Part shown: positions 1 to 7,789 of the stretch, piece by piece
How the letters are laid out: each line of letters opens with the position of its first letter
Numbering within the stretch: the stretch's first letter is position 1
Assembly (NCBI RefSeq): GCF_014845115.1
Contig: NZ_NKUI01000104.1
Coordinates: 1-33,313, forward strand
Length of the DNA stretch: 33,313 nucleotides
Reading direction: 5' to 3'
Source: Methylorubrum zatmanii
GTDB lineage: Bacteria; Pseudomonadota; Alphaproteobacteria; Rhizobiales; Beijerinckiaceae
Program-made: the position numbers and the translations under genes
The notes under the pieces: generated by a model
What the model was told of the DNA's origin: nothing
The model's database searches: none
Seen by the model: only the letters and a program-made list of their open reading frames with translations

Positions 1-295
1 GCCAGCCACGACAGCCGCGTCGTCATCCAACAATTTGCAGGGATCGAGGCCGGGCGCGCCTGGACTCGAAGGGTCGTCCTCACGGGGACGGGCGAGAGGT
101 GAAGCCGGAATGACGGGTGTGCTGGCCCCTGGGCCAAGTCCGCTGTCGCATAGGCTCGCCTCTCATCGGAACGCGATCATGTGGCGGTCCTTGTGCCGAC
201 CACGGACAGGAGCCAAGAGCCCCGTGGGTGCGAGATCCGGTCAACTACTTTGGCTTGATAAGGGAGAGGGCCTATGAAATGACTAAATCTGGGCT
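1..295. other. Intergenic / window edge, no supported gene
   Basis: I see no gene I can support here. Open frames on the plus strand (35-277 and 117-320) have no recognisable protein character. A purine-rich stretch at about 251-262 resembles a ribosome binding site and precedes ATGs at 274 and 279. The first gives only a two-codon frame. The second gives a 13-codon peptide that ends at 320, overlapping the start of the next gene. These could be leader peptides or chance. Confidence 0.4.
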
Positions 296-760
296 ATGGC
301 GCAGGCACATATTCCTATAAAAATTCAAATATACCATCTACACATAGTGCGGATAATTCAGATGATATTTGTGCTCATTCCTCCTATGATTTTGATTGCC
401 GGCGGTTCCGCACTTATGTCAATCAAGCCAAGGAAAGCGCTTGAAATATTTCTATGGTGCATTTATGTGATCACTTTCTTATGTTCGCTATATTTGATTC
501 ACTATATTTCATTGCCCCATGTGGTCCGCACAAGTACTGGCAGGCTTCCCCCAACCGTTGGCATGATATTAGGCGAAGCAAATGCGCTTGTCGGTATTGC
601 TGGAATATTGTCTATACCTGTAATATTTTGGATGTCGCATAATGGAAAAAGTCAAGCAAGAACTTTATGCAATGTTTTGAAAGTTATCCGTATATTTTTA
701 ATTTTTCTACTTGCTAGTCCTTTGGTAGTTTCCCTGATTCGGCCAATCGTATGGAAATGA
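296..760 (+). CDS. Hypothetical multi-pass membrane protein in AT-rich island
   Basis: An unrecognised 154-residue protein. The translation shows about four hydrophobic segments: roughly residues 16-40, 48-72, 90-112 and 128-150. A small integral inner-membrane protein is therefore likely. By eye the GC content is near 40 percent, against about 68-70 percent for the neighbours, and codons such as ATA and TTT are frequent. This points to recent acquisition. The ATG at 296 has no good ribosome binding site. An in-frame ATG at 362 (residue 23) is an alternative start. The best purine-rich motif (about 251-262) fits a short overlapping frame beginning at 279 instead, so the start is uncertain and a 5' frameshift is possible. 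The gene lies downstream of the rplA terminator on the opposite strand. No function can be assigned. Confidence 0.5.
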   Translation: MAQAHIPIKIQIYHLHIVRIIQMIFVLIPPMILIAGGSALMSIKPRKALEIFLWCIYVITFLCSLYLIHYISLPHVVRTSTGRLPPTVGMILGEANALVGIAGILSIPVIFWMSHNGKSQARTLCNVLKVIRIFLIFLLASPLVVSLIRPIVWK

Positions 761-855
761 CCGCGCTTCGGTTGGGGTGGGCCTTGCAGCAGATGTCATG
801 ACGTGGCTGCCCTTGACAGAAGAGGCCCGATTACAGAACCCATCATTCAAACGAA

Positions 856-883
856 AAGCGCCCGGCCTTTCGGCCGGGCGCTT
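856..883 (-). terminator. Rho-independent terminator of rplK-rplA
   Basis: A perfect 12-bp inverted repeat (arms 856-867 and 872-883). Read on the minus strand it has a GAAA tetraloop and is followed by TTTTCGTTTG. It sits 25 bases after the rplA stop codon, so transcription of the ribosomal-protein genes probably ends here. Confidence 0.88.
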
Positions 884-908
884 CCCAATAGTCCGTTGGG
901 GCGAACGC

Positions 909-1607
909 TTACGCGGTCAGCACCGTGGAGGGCTCGACCTTCACGCCCGGGCCCATCGTCGAGGTGACGGCGATGCGCTGGATGTAGGTGCCCTTGGCGC
1001 CGGCGGGCTTCGCCTTGGCGACCGCGTCGGCGAAGGCCTTGATGTTCTCGACGAGCTTCTGCTCGTCGAAGGACACCTTGCCGACGCCGGCATGGATGAT
1101 GCCGGCCTTCTCGACGCGGAACTCCACCGCACCGCCCTTGGCGGCGGCGACGGCGCCCTTCACGTCCATGGTCACGGTACCGACCTTCGGGTTCGGCATC
1201 AGGCCGCGCGGGCCGAGCACCTTACCGAGACGGCCGACCAGCGGCATCAGGTCCGGGGTCGCGATGCAGCGATCGAACTCGATCTTGCCGCCCTGGACGA
1301 TCTCGAGGAGATCCTCGGCGCCGACGATGTCGGCACCCGCCGCCTTGGCGTCGTCCGCCTTGGCGCCACGGGCGAACACCGCCACGCGGACCGTCCGGCC
1401 GGAGCCGTTCGGCAGGTTGCAGACGCCGCGGACCATCTGGTCGGCGTGACGCGGATCGACGCCGAGATTCATCGAGATCTCGACGGTCTCGTCGAACTTG
1501 GCCGAAGCCTTCGACTTCACCAGCTTGATCGCCTCGTCGATGGCGTAGAGCTTCGTGGGCTCCAGACCCTCGCGGGCGGCGCGGATGCGCTTTCCTTCGC
1601 GTGCCAT
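909..1607 (-). CDS. rplA: 50S ribosomal protein L1
   Basis: Large-subunit protein that forms the L1 stalk and helps release deacylated tRNA from the E site. In many bacteria it also represses translation of its own operon. The 232-residue length is typical. The sequence carries the family core, including [19 protein letters not shown] at about residues 127-145 and [15 protein letters not shown] near 162-176. The ATG at 1607 is preceded by a strong ribosome binding site (GGGAGGG on the minus strand, 1611-1617) that almost touches the rplK stop codon, 11 bases away. rplK and rplA are therefore co-transcribed and probably coupled. A strong terminator follows directly. rplJ, the usual next gene, is absent from this side. 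Confidence 0.97.
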   Translation of the reverse strand: MAREGKRIRAAREGLEPTKLYAIDEAIKLVKSKASAKFDETVEISMNLGVDPRHADQMVRGVCNLPNGSGRTVRVAVFARGAKADDAKAAGADIVGAEDLLEIVQGGKIEFDRCIATPDLMPLVGRLGKVLGPRGLMPNPKVGTVTMDVKGAVAAAKGGAVEFRVEKAGIIHAGVGKVSFDEQKLVENIKAFADAVAKAKPAGAKGTYIQRIAVTSTMGPGVKVEPSTVLTA

Positions 1608-1618
1608 GATGCCCTCCC

Positions 1619-2068
1619 TTACGCGACGACTTCGAGGCCCATGGCTCGCGCGGAGCCACGGATCATCGCGACCGCCGCATCGACGGAGTCGCAGTTCAGG
1701 TCGGGCATCTTCTTCTCGGCGATCTCGCGAAGCTGCGCCTCGGTGATCTTGCCGACGGTCGGGCCCTTGCCGGGGGTCTTGGAACCGGAGGCCGGCTTCT
1801 TGCCGATCTTCAGGCCGACCGCCTTCTTCAGGAAGAAGGTGACCGGGGGCTGCTTCATCTCGAAGGTGAAGGAGCGATCCTGATACGCGGTGATGATCAC
1901 CGGGATCGGGGTGCCCTTCTCCATCTGCGCGGTCTTCGCGTTGAAGGCCTTGCAGAATTCCATGATGTTGAGGCCGCGCTGACCGAGCGCGGGACCGATC
2001 GGCGGCGACGGGTTGGCGGCGCCGGCCGGGACCTGAAGCTTCACGTAGCCCGTGATCTTCTTCGCCAT
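1619..2068 (-). CDS. rplK: 50S ribosomal protein L11
   Basis: Large-subunit protein of the GTPase-associated centre. It binds 23S rRNA and contacts elongation factors; in bacteria it is needed for RelA-dependent stringent signalling. The protein is 149 residues. It has the N-terminal L11 domain ([23 protein letters not shown], with the proline-rich hinge) and the C-terminal RNA-binding domain ending in the conserved [12 protein letters not shown] motif. The ATG at 2068 has GGGAG about 10 bases upstream. It is separated from nusG by 228 bp containing two perfect palindromes, so it may have its own promoter or be subject to attenuation. rplA follows at 11 bp. Confidence 0.97.
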   Translation of the reverse strand: MAKKITGYVKLQVPAGAANPSPPIGPALGQRGLNIMEFCKAFNAKTAQMEKGTPIPVIITAYQDRSFTFEMKQPPVTFFLKKAVGLKIGKKPASGSKTPGKGPTVGKITEAQLREIAEKKMPDLNCDSVDAAVAMIRGSARAMGLEVVA

Positions 2069-2191
2069 GGGACTGCTCCCAAGAAATGCGCGTCGCCGGG
2101 CTGCCGAGGCACGGACGGACGGGCGGTTGCAGGTCGCGGTGCGATCCGAACGATCCCGGAGGCGAAGCCGGGCGGATCTCCCGCGGGTTTC

Positions 2192-2218
2192 GGTGGCGCC
2201 TTTTGCAAAGGCGCCACC
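2192..2218. repeat. Perfect 12-bp palindrome in the nusG-rplK gap
   Basis: GGTGGCGCCTTT (2192-2203) pairs with AAAGGCGCCACC (2207-2218) around a 3-base loop. No T-run follows on the minus strand, so it is not a classical terminator. It could be a REP-like genome repeat or an mRNA structure upstream of rplK. Confidence 0.6.
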
Positions 2219-2256
2219 CTACCGAGCCGAGGCGGAGCCGCCGGCCCGGAACCGAG

Positions 2257-2278
2257 GATCAATCAATTTTGATTGATC
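2257..2278. other. AT-rich palindrome after nusG
   Basis: GATCAATCA (2257-2265) and TGATTGATC (2270-2278) form a 9-bp inverted repeat with a 4-base centre. On the minus strand it lies directly after the nusG stop and after two T-runs. The T-runs precede rather than follow the hairpin, so intrinsic termination is doubtful. A protein-binding site or part of an rplK promoter region is possible. Confidence 0.4.
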
Positions 2279-2296
2279 AAAAAACGCAAAAAAAGG

Positions 2297-2830
2297 TCAG
2301 GCCTTCTCGACCTGCCCGTATTCCAGCTCGACCGGGGTGGCGCGGCCGAAGATCGACACCGCCACCTTGAGGCGCGAGCGGGCCTCGTCGATTTCCTCGA
2401 CGGTGCCGTTGAAGGAGGCGAACGGACCGTCGGAGACGCGGACCGTCTCGCCGATCTCGAAGGAGAGGGTGTGCTTCGGGCGGTCGACGCCCTCCTGCAC
2501 CTGCCCCTTGATGCGCTCGGCCTCGGCATCCGGGATCGGCACCGGCTTGGCCTTGTCGGCGCCGAGGAAGCCGGTCACCTTCGGGGTGTTCTTGATGAGG
2601 TGGTAGACCTCGTCGGTCAGGTCGCACTTCACCAGCACGTAGCCGGGAAAGAACTTCCGCTCGGCGTCGACCTTGCGGCCGCGGCGCACCTCGGTGACCT
2701 TCTCGGTCGGGACCATGACCTCGTCGAACAGGTCGGTCAGCCCGCGCTGGGCCGCCTGATCCTTGATGGACTGGGCGACCTTGTTCTCGAAGTTCGAGTA
2801 GGCGTGGACGATGTACCAGCGCTTCGACAC
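2297..2830 (-). CDS. nusG: Transcription termination/antitermination factor NusG
   Basis: General elongation factor. Its NGN domain binds RNA polymerase, and its KOW domain contacts Rho or ribosomal protein S10. The frame is open far upstream, but the protein begins at the GTG at 2830, giving SKRWYIVHAYSNFENKVAQS, the characteristic NusG N-terminus. That yields 177 residues, the normal family length. The FFPGYVLVKCDLTDEVYHLI segment (about residues 61-80) is the NGN core, and the KOW motif near residues 124-150 includes VSDGPFASFNGTVEEID. GAGGAG lies about 12 bases before the GTG. secE precedes it by 47 bp on the same strand, the usual secE-nusG pairing. Confidence 0.96.
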   Translation of the reverse strand: MSKRWYIVHAYSNFENKVAQSIKDQAAQRGLTDLFDEVMVPTEKVTEVRRGRKVDAERKFFPGYVLVKCDLTDEVYHLIKNTPKVTGFLGADKAKPVPIPDAEAERIKGQVQEGVDRPKHTLSFEIGETVRVSDGPFASFNGTVEEIDEARSRLKVAVSIFGRATPVELEYGQVEKA

Positions 2831-2877
2831 GGGTCTTCTCAACTCCTCGGCGTCTCTCGCGAAACGCCAGCAATGAA

Positions 2878-3180
2878 TCAGGCGCCGATCCCCAGGATCA
2901 GGCCGACGGCGAAGCGCAGCACCTGATCGACGGCGACGAAGAACAGGCTCGCGACCACCACCATGACGAACACCATCATGGTGGTGACGGTGGTCTCCTT
3001 GCGGGTCGGCCACGTGACCTTGCGGGCCTCGTCGCGCACCTCGCCCAGGAACTCCACCGGCCCGACCCGCTTGGGCGCGGGACGCGCGGGCGGGGTCGCC
3101 CGCTGCGGCGCCGTGGGGGAGGCGCTGCGATTGGGGCCGCGCGCCGCATCGGCTTTCTTGGTCGCTTCGTTGGATGCCAT
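2878..3180 (-). CDS. secE: Preprotein translocase subunit SecE
   Basis: Essential small subunit of the SecYEG protein-export channel in the inner membrane. From the ATG at 3180 the product is 100 residues. About 38 are a polar, Pro/Ala/Lys-rich N-terminal extension. The family core follows: VGPVEFLGEVRDEARKVTWP, then one transmembrane helix (about residues 72-97). The KVTWPTRKET signature is diagnostic. The frame is open to an ATG at 3324, but that N-terminus looks non-coding and 3180 gives a sensible length. No strong ribosome binding site is visible before it. It lies between tRNA-Trp and nusG, the conserved order. Confidence 0.93.
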   Translation of the reverse strand: MASNEATKKADAARGPNRSASPTAPQRATPPARPAPKRVGPVEFLGEVRDEARKVTWPTRKETTVTTMMVFVMVVVASLFFVAVDQVLRFAVGLILGIGA

Positions 3181-3278
3181 GGCGCAACTGAAACCGGACA
3201 GGGCTCCGGGAACCGCCGATCGCGGTGCGGGGCCATTCGTCCCACACCGACAGCATCTGAGGATCTCGGAATTCGCCC

Positions 3279-3307
3279 GCTCTAGCGCAAGTGATCCGAC
3301 TTGTCGA
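3279..3307 (-). promoter_or_regulatory. Candidate sigma-70 promoter for secE-nusG
   Basis: On the minus strand TCGACA (3307-3302) and TAGAGC (3284-3279) are separated by exactly 17 bases, about 100 bases upstream of the secE start. The -10 box is a weak match, so this is only a candidate. Read-through from the upstream tRNA-Trp gene is an alternative. Confidence 0.3.
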
Positions 3308-3407
3308 CTGGACTCATGCCGCACCGGCTGGCGCCGAATCGGCAGCCCCTCGACGGAGGAGACTTTGCGTTTTGAGAGAAGCTTGCGATGCGCGGTGACA
3401 AACGCCG

Positions 3408-3484
3408 TGGCAGGAGTGGAGGGACTCGAACCCCCAACCCCCGGTTTTGGAGACCGGTGCTCTGACCAGTTGAGCTACACTCCT
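3408..3484 (-). tRNA. trnW: tRNA-Trp (anticodon CCA)
   Basis: The minus strand folds as a full cloverleaf. The acceptor stem is AGGAGTG/CACTCCT, the D arm is GCTC/GAGC with a 9-base loop, and the anticodon stem is CCGGT/ACCGG around loop CTCCAAA (anticodon CCA). The T arm contains TTCGAGT, the discriminator is G, and the 3' CCA is encoded. Total length is 77 bases including CCA. It lies just upstream of secE, the classic alphaproteobacterial arrangement. Confidence 0.97.
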
Positions 3485-3626
3485 ACGGCGCGCGCGGCGC
3501 GGCTCGCGTCATGCCGCAACCCGCAGCCCAAAGCAAGGGCGGAACGCGCGCCATGTCGAATCCTGGAGCGTTCTCCGCCGAAGTGGACACCGGTTCGGCA
3601 AAAGAGAGCGCGTTGAAACCAGGGAC

Positions 3627-4202
3627 CTAGCCGTCCGCGTCCTCGCCTGTCCCGCATTCCCCACCCACGAAGGGATAGGCCGCCTCGACGAGATAGGGGC
3701 CACCGCCCCGCGAGGTGCGGGCCGAGTAGAGGGCGGCCCGCCGCGCCGTGAAGCTGAGGCGGGGAAACACGCCCGCCTGCGCGAGGAGGTGCGCCACTGC
3801 CTCCGGCGTCGCTTCGCGGTTGAGGCGGGCCAGGGTGACATGGGGCGTGAACTTGCGCCGCTCCGGCTCGGCACCGGCCCGGCGGGCGATGCGCTCGTGC
3901 TCCTCCTGCACCGCGATCAATTCGGGCGTGGCCACCACCGAGGCGTAGAGGGCCCGCGGCTTGTCGCCGCCGAAGGCCGCGAGCCCGTCGAGGGTCACGG
4001 TGAGGGGCGGGCGCGGGCGTGCCTCCGCCAGGCCGGCGTCGAGATCGGCGGCGAGGACGTCGTCGACCTCGCCGAGAAAGCGCAGGGTGACATGGTAGTC
4101 GCTCGGCTCGATCCAGCGCGCCCCCGGCAGACCGCCGCGGAAGAAGGACAGCCTCTCGGCGATCTCCGCCGGGATTTCGAGCCCGGTGAACAGGCGCGGC
4201 AT
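3627..4202 (-). CDS. thpR: RNA 2',3'-cyclic phosphodiesterase (2'-5' RNA ligase family)
   Basis: A 2H-phosphoesterase predicted to open 2',3'-cyclic phosphate ends of RNA. The same fold shows reversible 2'-5' ligase activity in vitro. The product is 191 residues, near the family norm. It carries both HxTx catalytic motifs: HVTL in SDYHVTLRFLGEVDD (about residue 36) and HVTL in KFTPHVTLARLNR (about residue 121). The N-terminus MPRLFTGLEIP is typical, which fixes the ATG at 4202. The gene starts 5 bases after the stop of the upstream esterase on the same strand, so the two are co-transcribed. The tRNA gene lies downstream. Confidence 0.92.
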   Translation of the reverse strand: MPRLFTGLEIPAEIAERLSFFRGGLPGARWIEPSDYHVTLRFLGEVDDVLAADLDAGLAEARPRPPLTVTLDGLAAFGGDKPRALYASVVATPELIAVQEEHERIARRAGAEPERRKFTPHVTLARLNREATPEAVAHLLAQAGVFPRLSFTARRAALYSARTSRGGGPYLVEAAYPFVGGECGTGEDADG

Positions 4203-4207
4203 GGCCC

Positions 4208-4939
4208 CTACCCCTTCTTCCGCTCCAGCCGGGTCAGGAAGGTCTCGACGCTCGGCAGGATGCCCTCGACCACCCGCTCGATCCCCTTGGCGGTGGGGTG
4301 AAGCCCGTCGTCCAGGGTGTTGGTCCGCTGGCCCGCCACGCCGTCGAGGAAGAACGGGTAGAGCACGAGGTCGTGCGCCCTGGCGAGGTCGGGATAGATC
4401 GCGTCGAAGCGGGCGCGGTACTCGGTGCCGAGATTGGGCGCGGCCAGCATGCCGGCGAGCAGCACCGGAATGCCGCGCTCCTTCAGGCGCACGATGATCG
4501 TCTCCAGGGCCTTGCGGGTCACCGCCGGATCGGTGCCCCGCAGCATGTCGTTGGCGCCGAGTTCGAGAATCACCCCATCGGTTCCGTCGGGGACCGACCA
4601 ATCGAGCCGGTCGAGCCCGCCGGTGCTGGTATCGCCGGAGACGCCGGCATTGGCGATCTCGACCTTGTGCCCCCGCGCCTTGAGCGCCTTTTCCAGCACC
4701 GCGGGAAAGGCGGCGTCGGCCGGCAGGCGATAGCCCGCGGTGAGGCTGTCGCCGAGCGCCACGAGCTTCAGGGGAGCCTCCTCGGCGCGGGCGATGCCGG
4801 GGGCGAGGCTCGCGAGCCCCGCGAGCGTGACTGCGGCGAAGAGGAGCATCAGCGCGGCCCTGCGCCGGGGACGGGCCGACCCCACATCCCCGACGCGCGC
4901 CTCGCGCCGGGCCTCCAAGCGTGACACAAGCCGGGGCAT
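4208..4939 (-). CDS. tesA: SGNH/GDSL arylesterase (TesA-like), exported
   Basis: Lysophospholipase/thioesterase/arylesterase-type hydrolase of the SGNH family, probably periplasmic. All conserved blocks are visible: LGDSLTAGY (nucleophile Ser), the block II glycine in [19 protein letters not shown] (oxyanion Asn) and DGLHPT (catalytic Asp and His). The N-terminus has an arginine cluster, a hydrophobic stretch ([18 protein letters not shown]) and an ARA cleavage site, consistent with a Sec signal peptide. Two starts are possible. The ATG at 4939 (243 residues) gives a long n-region. The ATG at 4849 (213 residues) starts directly at the hydrophobic core and may be the true one. The gene is divergent from a YbbA-like ABC ATPase, a common pairing, and runs into thpR. 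Confidence 0.88.
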   Translation of the reverse strand: MPRLVSRLEARREARVGDVGSARPRRRAALMLLFAAVTLAGLASLAPGIARAEEAPLKLVALGDSLTAGYRLPADAAFPAVLEKALKARGHKVEIANAGVSGDTSTGGLDRLDWSVPDGTDGVILELGANDMLRGTDPAVTRKALETIIVRLKERGIPVLLAGMLAAPNLGTEYRARFDAIYPDLARAHDLVLYPFFLDGVAGQRTNTLDDGLHPTAKGIERVVEGILPSVETFLTRLERKKG

Positions 4940-5041
4940 CCTCTCCCGGCCGGATCCGGCCTCCGCCGCGTTCCCGTGGTGCAAAGCCGTTTCCTCCCGC
5001 TCGAACCTGCCCGTGTCCCCACCAAGATCGGTCGGTGCCTG

Positions 5042-5725
5042 ATGTCGAACAAGGCCGTCTCCCTGTCGCAGATCGAGCTGAGTCTCGGCCGCGGCGCAGC
5101 GCGGGTGCATGTCCTGCGCGGCATCTCGCTCGATGTCGAGCGGGGCGAGGCGGTGGGGCTCGTCGGCCCCTCGGGCTCGGGCAAGTCCACCCTGCTGACG
5201 GTGATGGCCGGGCTGGAACGGCCCGATACCGGCCGGGTCGTCATCGCCGACACCGATCTCGGGCGCCTCGACGAGGACGGGCTCGCCCGCTTTCGCGGCC
5301 GGAACATCGGCATCGTGTTCCAGGCCTTCCACCTCGTGCCGACCATGACCGCGCTGGAGAACGTGGCCCTGCCGCTCGAACTCGCGGGCGCGCCCGATCC
5401 GCATGGGCGCGCGGCGGCGGAACTGGAGGCGGTCGGTCTCGGGCACCGGCTGCGGCATTACCCGGCGCAGCTCTCCGGCGGCGAGCAGCAGCGCGTGGCC
5501 ATCGCCCGGGCGATCGCGCCCGATCCGGCGATCCTGGTCGCCGACGAGCCGACCGGAAACCTCGACGAGGCGACGGGGCGGCAGATCGTGGAGTTGCTGT
5601 TCGGCCTCAAGCGCGACCGTGGCGCGACGCTCGTGCTGGTGACCCACGATCCCGGTCTGGCGCGGCTCTGCGACCGCACGGTGCGCCTGCGCGCGGGCCG
5701 GATCGAGGTTCCTGCCACGGCCTGA
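5042..5725 (+). CDS. ABC transporter ATP-binding protein, YbbA/LolD-like
   Basis: ATPase subunit of a type VII (MacB/LolD/FtsE-like) ABC system. The product is 227 residues from the ATG at 5042; an in-frame GTG at 4976 would add 22. The motifs are complete: Walker [10 protein letters not shown] (about 44-52), Q-loop VFQAFHLVP, signature LSGGEQQR, Walker [10 protein letters not shown]-loop GNLDEAT and H-loop VTHD. In many proteobacteria ybbA is divergent from tesA, as here, and is followed by the large FtsX-fold permease ybbP. No permease follows: the next plus-strand gene is about 5 kb away. It therefore either works with a permease encoded elsewhere or is a remnant of the pair. Confidence 0.92.
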   Translation: MSNKAVSLSQIELSLGRGAARVHVLRGISLDVERGEAVGLVGPSGSGKSTLLTVMAGLERPDTGRVVIADTDLGRLDEDGLARFRGRNIGIVFQAFHLVPTMTALENVALPLELAGAPDPHGRAAAELEAVGLGHRLRHYPAQLSGGEQQRVAIARAIAPDPAILVADEPTGNLDEATGRQIVELLFGLKRDRGATLVLVTHDPGLARLCDRTVRLRAGRIEVPATA

Positions 5726-5839
5726 GGATCGCGGCCAGACCAGGCGATCTTCCGGGGCGGCGCCTTGCCCCGAAAGACGAACGATTTTCTGAACTTGCCT
5801 CGGATTCTTCGCGCACGATCTCAAGCGTGCGCCAAAGGA

Positions 5840-6046
5840 TCAGGCGCTCAGCGGCGCGCCGATCCGGGCGCGGAGCTTGGCCCGCAGGTTCTGGTTGGCC
5901 GCGCTCCGGTCGGCATCGAGCGCCCACATCAGACGCAGCAGCCGGCTGATCGGCAGCGCCCGATCCTCGACGGCCTCGGCGACCTGCTGCTGAAGGGATT
6001 TGGAGGTCGTTACGAACGTCTGGGCCGTGTTCTGCATCGATCGCAT
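5840..6046 (-). CDS. Small hypothetical protein
   Basis: An unrecognised small protein, 68 residues from the ATG at 6046. ATGs at 6067 and 6037 are alternatives. The sequence is polar and apparently helical (QNTAQTFVTTSKSLQQQVAE, then RLLRLMWALDADRSAANQNL), without signal peptide or membrane helix. Codon use matches the surrounding high-GC genes, which is the main reason to keep it. It lies 138 bases or more downstream of the HAD gene on the same strand and converges with the ABC ATPase gene. It could be a minor nucleoid- or membrane-associated protein, but nothing in the sequence decides this. Confidence 0.55.
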   Translation of the reverse strand: MRSMQNTAQTFVTTSKSLQQQVAEAVEDRALPISRLLRLMWALDADRSAANQNLRAKLRARIGAPLSA

Positions 6047-6184
6047 CCGAAAGGGGGCTCGTCCCACCCGCGGGGCGCGCTCTTAAACGCTTCCAAATCA
6101 CGACGCCATAGGTTTGCCGGCTCGCAGTTACTCGTCCGTTCAGGGACGGCCCCGGCACCTCACGATTTTTTGATCCTGATGCCC

Positions 6185-6856
6185 TCAGGCCAGGGGCGAG
6201 CGCGCGTAGCCGTCGAGCAGATCCTGCGGATCCCGGTAGATCGCCACGCAGCCGGCTGCCGAGAGCTCCGCCTCAGGGAAGCCTCCGCACAGCACACCGA
6301 TGGTGGAAAGCCCTGCTTTCGCAGCGGCTTGCGCATCGTAGGGCGTGTCGCCCACGACCATCACCGCCTCTTTTGGAAGGCCGGGCAGCTTGCTCAGCAC
6401 CGCTTCGAAGATGTCGGGATGGGGCTTGGAGCGGTCGGCGTCGTCCGAGGTCGTCACCACATCGACGAGATCGGTGATACCGAGGATTCTCTGGTAATTT
6501 TCCACCTCGGAGGCCTTGCCCGAAGAGGCGAGGGCGACGGTCTGGCCTGCACCACGCACATGCCTGAGCAGGGATTTGACGCCGGGGAAGGGCTTGGCCT
6601 GCGCCAGATATCGGCGCTTGAACAAATCCGAGCGGTAGGCTTCGATCCTCTCCCCCTCCTGAGCGAGTCGCGCCTCGTCCACGAAGACCGGCAGAAGCTG
6701 GTCTCCGCCCTTGCCGATCTGGCGGCGCACCTCCGCCTCCCCGGCCTGGATCCCGAAATGCGCGAAGGCCTCGACCCAGGCCCGGGCATGCAGATCGACG
6801 CTGTCGAGAAGCGTGCCGTCGATATCGAACACGACGGCCTTGATGCGGGCGCTCAT
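6185..6856 (-). CDS. HAD-IA family hydrolase (phosphoglycolate-phosphatase-like)
   Basis: Cytosolic phosphatase or phosphomutase of the haloacid dehalogenase superfamily, 223 residues. Motif I is FDIDGTLLDS (nucleophile Asp 11, acid/base Asp 13). Motif II is the Ser in LASSGK (about 112). Motif III is the Lys in KPHPDIF, and motif IV is GDTPYD. An alpha-helical cap lies between residues about 18 and 85 (HARAWVEAFAHFG), as in subfamily IA phosphoglycolate phosphatases and beta-phosphoglucomutases. The substrate cannot be told from the sequence. The start at 6856 lies 11 bases after the stop of a small exported-protein gene, so the two are probably one transcript. Confidence 0.9.
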   Translation of the reverse strand: MSARIKAVVFDIDGTLLDSVDLHARAWVEAFAHFGIQAGEAEVRRQIGKGGDQLLPVFVDEARLAQEGERIEAYRSDLFKRRYLAQAKPFPGVKSLLRHVRGAGQTVALASSGKASEVENYQRILGITDLVDVVTTSDDADRSKPHPDIFEAVLSKLPGLPKEAVMVVGDTPYDAQAAAKAGLSTIGVLCGGFPEAELSAAGCVAIYRDPQDLLDGYARSPLA

Positions 6857-6867
6857 CCAGCCGGTCT

Positions 6868-7161
6868 TCAGCGCGGGAAGAGCTGGAGTCCGTCATCCGG
6901 CAGGAGATTGCGGGCCGGCCCGCCGGTCTGCTGGCCGCGACCCTGCTGGTAATAGGGCAGTTCGGGGCGCCGGTCGTTGCCGCTGCCCGAATCGTATTCC
7001 CAGGGCGCGTTCCACGGAGCCCGGCCGCTGACCGCAGGGACGGCAGGCCCGGCGAACGCCGCCTCGCCCCCACGCCACGGTCCGGCCACGGCATTGCCAG
7101 CCATCACGGCCGCGGCAACGAACAGGGCACCCACGAGGCTCGATCCGACCCGTCCGCGCAT
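6868..7161 (-). CDS. Small exported hypothetical protein
   Basis: Unrecognised protein of 97 residues. It begins MRGRVGSSLVGALFVAAAVM with an ANAVAG-like end, a clear Sec signal peptide cleaved near residue 25. The mature part is Pro/Gly/Gln-rich and probably disordered (WNAPWEYDSGSG, YYQQGRGQQTGG). The start at 7161 is chosen because GGAGG lies 7 bases upstream; another ATG at 7167 would be too close to that site. It is probably periplasmic or cell-envelope associated. It sits 11 bp upstream of the HAD hydrolase on the same strand. Confidence 0.65.
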   Translation of the reverse strand: MRGRVGSSLVGALFVAAAVMAGNAVAGPWRGGEAAFAGPAVPAVSGRAPWNAPWEYDSGSGNDRRPELPYYQQGRGQQTGGPARNLLPDDGLQLFPR

Positions 7162-7267
7162 CACCATGCCTCCCCGCCTGCCATCGCCATGCCCCGGTCG
7201 ATGCGAGGGGCAACGGCCGAGCCCGCCCCGCGTTCCCCATCCCGGCACGGGTTCCTGAAAACAGCGA

Positions 7268-7296
7268 AGCCCGCCGCCCTCTGCGGGCGGCGGGCT
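7268..7296 (-). terminator. Strong GC hairpin after the DUF2934 gene
   Basis: Arms AGCCCGCCGCCC (7268-7279) and GGGCGGCGGGCT (7285-7296) form a perfect 12-bp stem with a 5-base loop, about 24 bases after the DUF2934 stop on the minus strand. The following minus-strand sequence, TCGCTGTTTTC, is a weak T-tract. Confidence 0.65.
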
Positions 7297-7319
7297 CTCC
7301 CGGCGACATTCTAAGCGGG

Positions 7320-7727
7320 TCAGTGGAGGACGGCGGCTTCGGCCCCGGCGCGGGACTTCGCGCGGCTCGCCGCCGGCTTGGCCTTCGGTGCGGCCTTCAC
7401 GGCCTTGGCGGCGGGCGTCTCGGCCGCTTTCGCGGCGATCTTGGTGGCGACCTTGGCCGCCACCTTCGCGGGAGCCTTTACGGCCTTGGCAACCCCCGCC
7501 GGCAAAGAGGCCGGGGCCGTGTCGGCGACCTTGGCGCGGGAGTCGCGGGGTTTCGCGACCTTGGCGACCGCAGCCGGCGCAGCGACTTCCGCCGTCACCG
7601 GGGCAGCGGCCTGCCGCAGCTCGGCCTCGGCCTGCAGCCAATGCGCCTCGGCCCTGCCGAAGATCCGCCCCTCGCCTTCCCAGATGTAATAGGCGCGCTC
7701 GCGCACCCTCGTCTCGCACAGCACCAT
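7320..7727 (-). CDS. DUF2934 protein with histone-H1-like Ala/Lys tail
   Basis: The 135-residue product has two parts. Residues about 6-38 (RVRERAYYIWEGEGRIFGRA and the following EAHWLQAEAEL) match the short DUF2934 domain found in many alphaproteobacteria, with its RAYxIWExEGRxxGRAxxHWxxAE pattern. Residues 39-135 are almost only Ala, Lys, Val and Pro, with repeated AKVAxK and KAVKAAPK units. This resembles histone H1 or AlgP-type DNA-binding tails. The role of DUF2934 is not established; the tail suggests binding to nucleic acid or another polyanion. The start is the ATG at 7727 with GGAG about 8 bases upstream. A strong hairpin follows the stop. Confidence 0.85.
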   Translation of the reverse strand: MVLCETRVRERAYYIWEGEGRIFGRAEAHWLQAEAELRQAAAPVTAEVAAPAAVAKVAKPRDSRAKVADTAPASLPAGVAKAVKAPAKVAAKVATKIAAKAAETPAAKAVKAAPKAKPAASRAKSRAGAEAAVLH

Positions 7728-7789
7728 GAAGCTCTCCTGAGGTCGTCCGACGCGAGCCCGAACGATGGAAGCCCATGGTTAAGGAGCGG

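Noticed and set aside
777-1883. A 368-residue plus-strand open frame
   Set aside because: It lies antisense to rplA and rplK and has the repetitive composition of an antisense GC-rich frame.
2831-3256. Long N-terminal extension of NusG
   Set aside because: The frame is open to 3256, but residues before the GTG at 2830 overlap secE in another frame and have no protein character.
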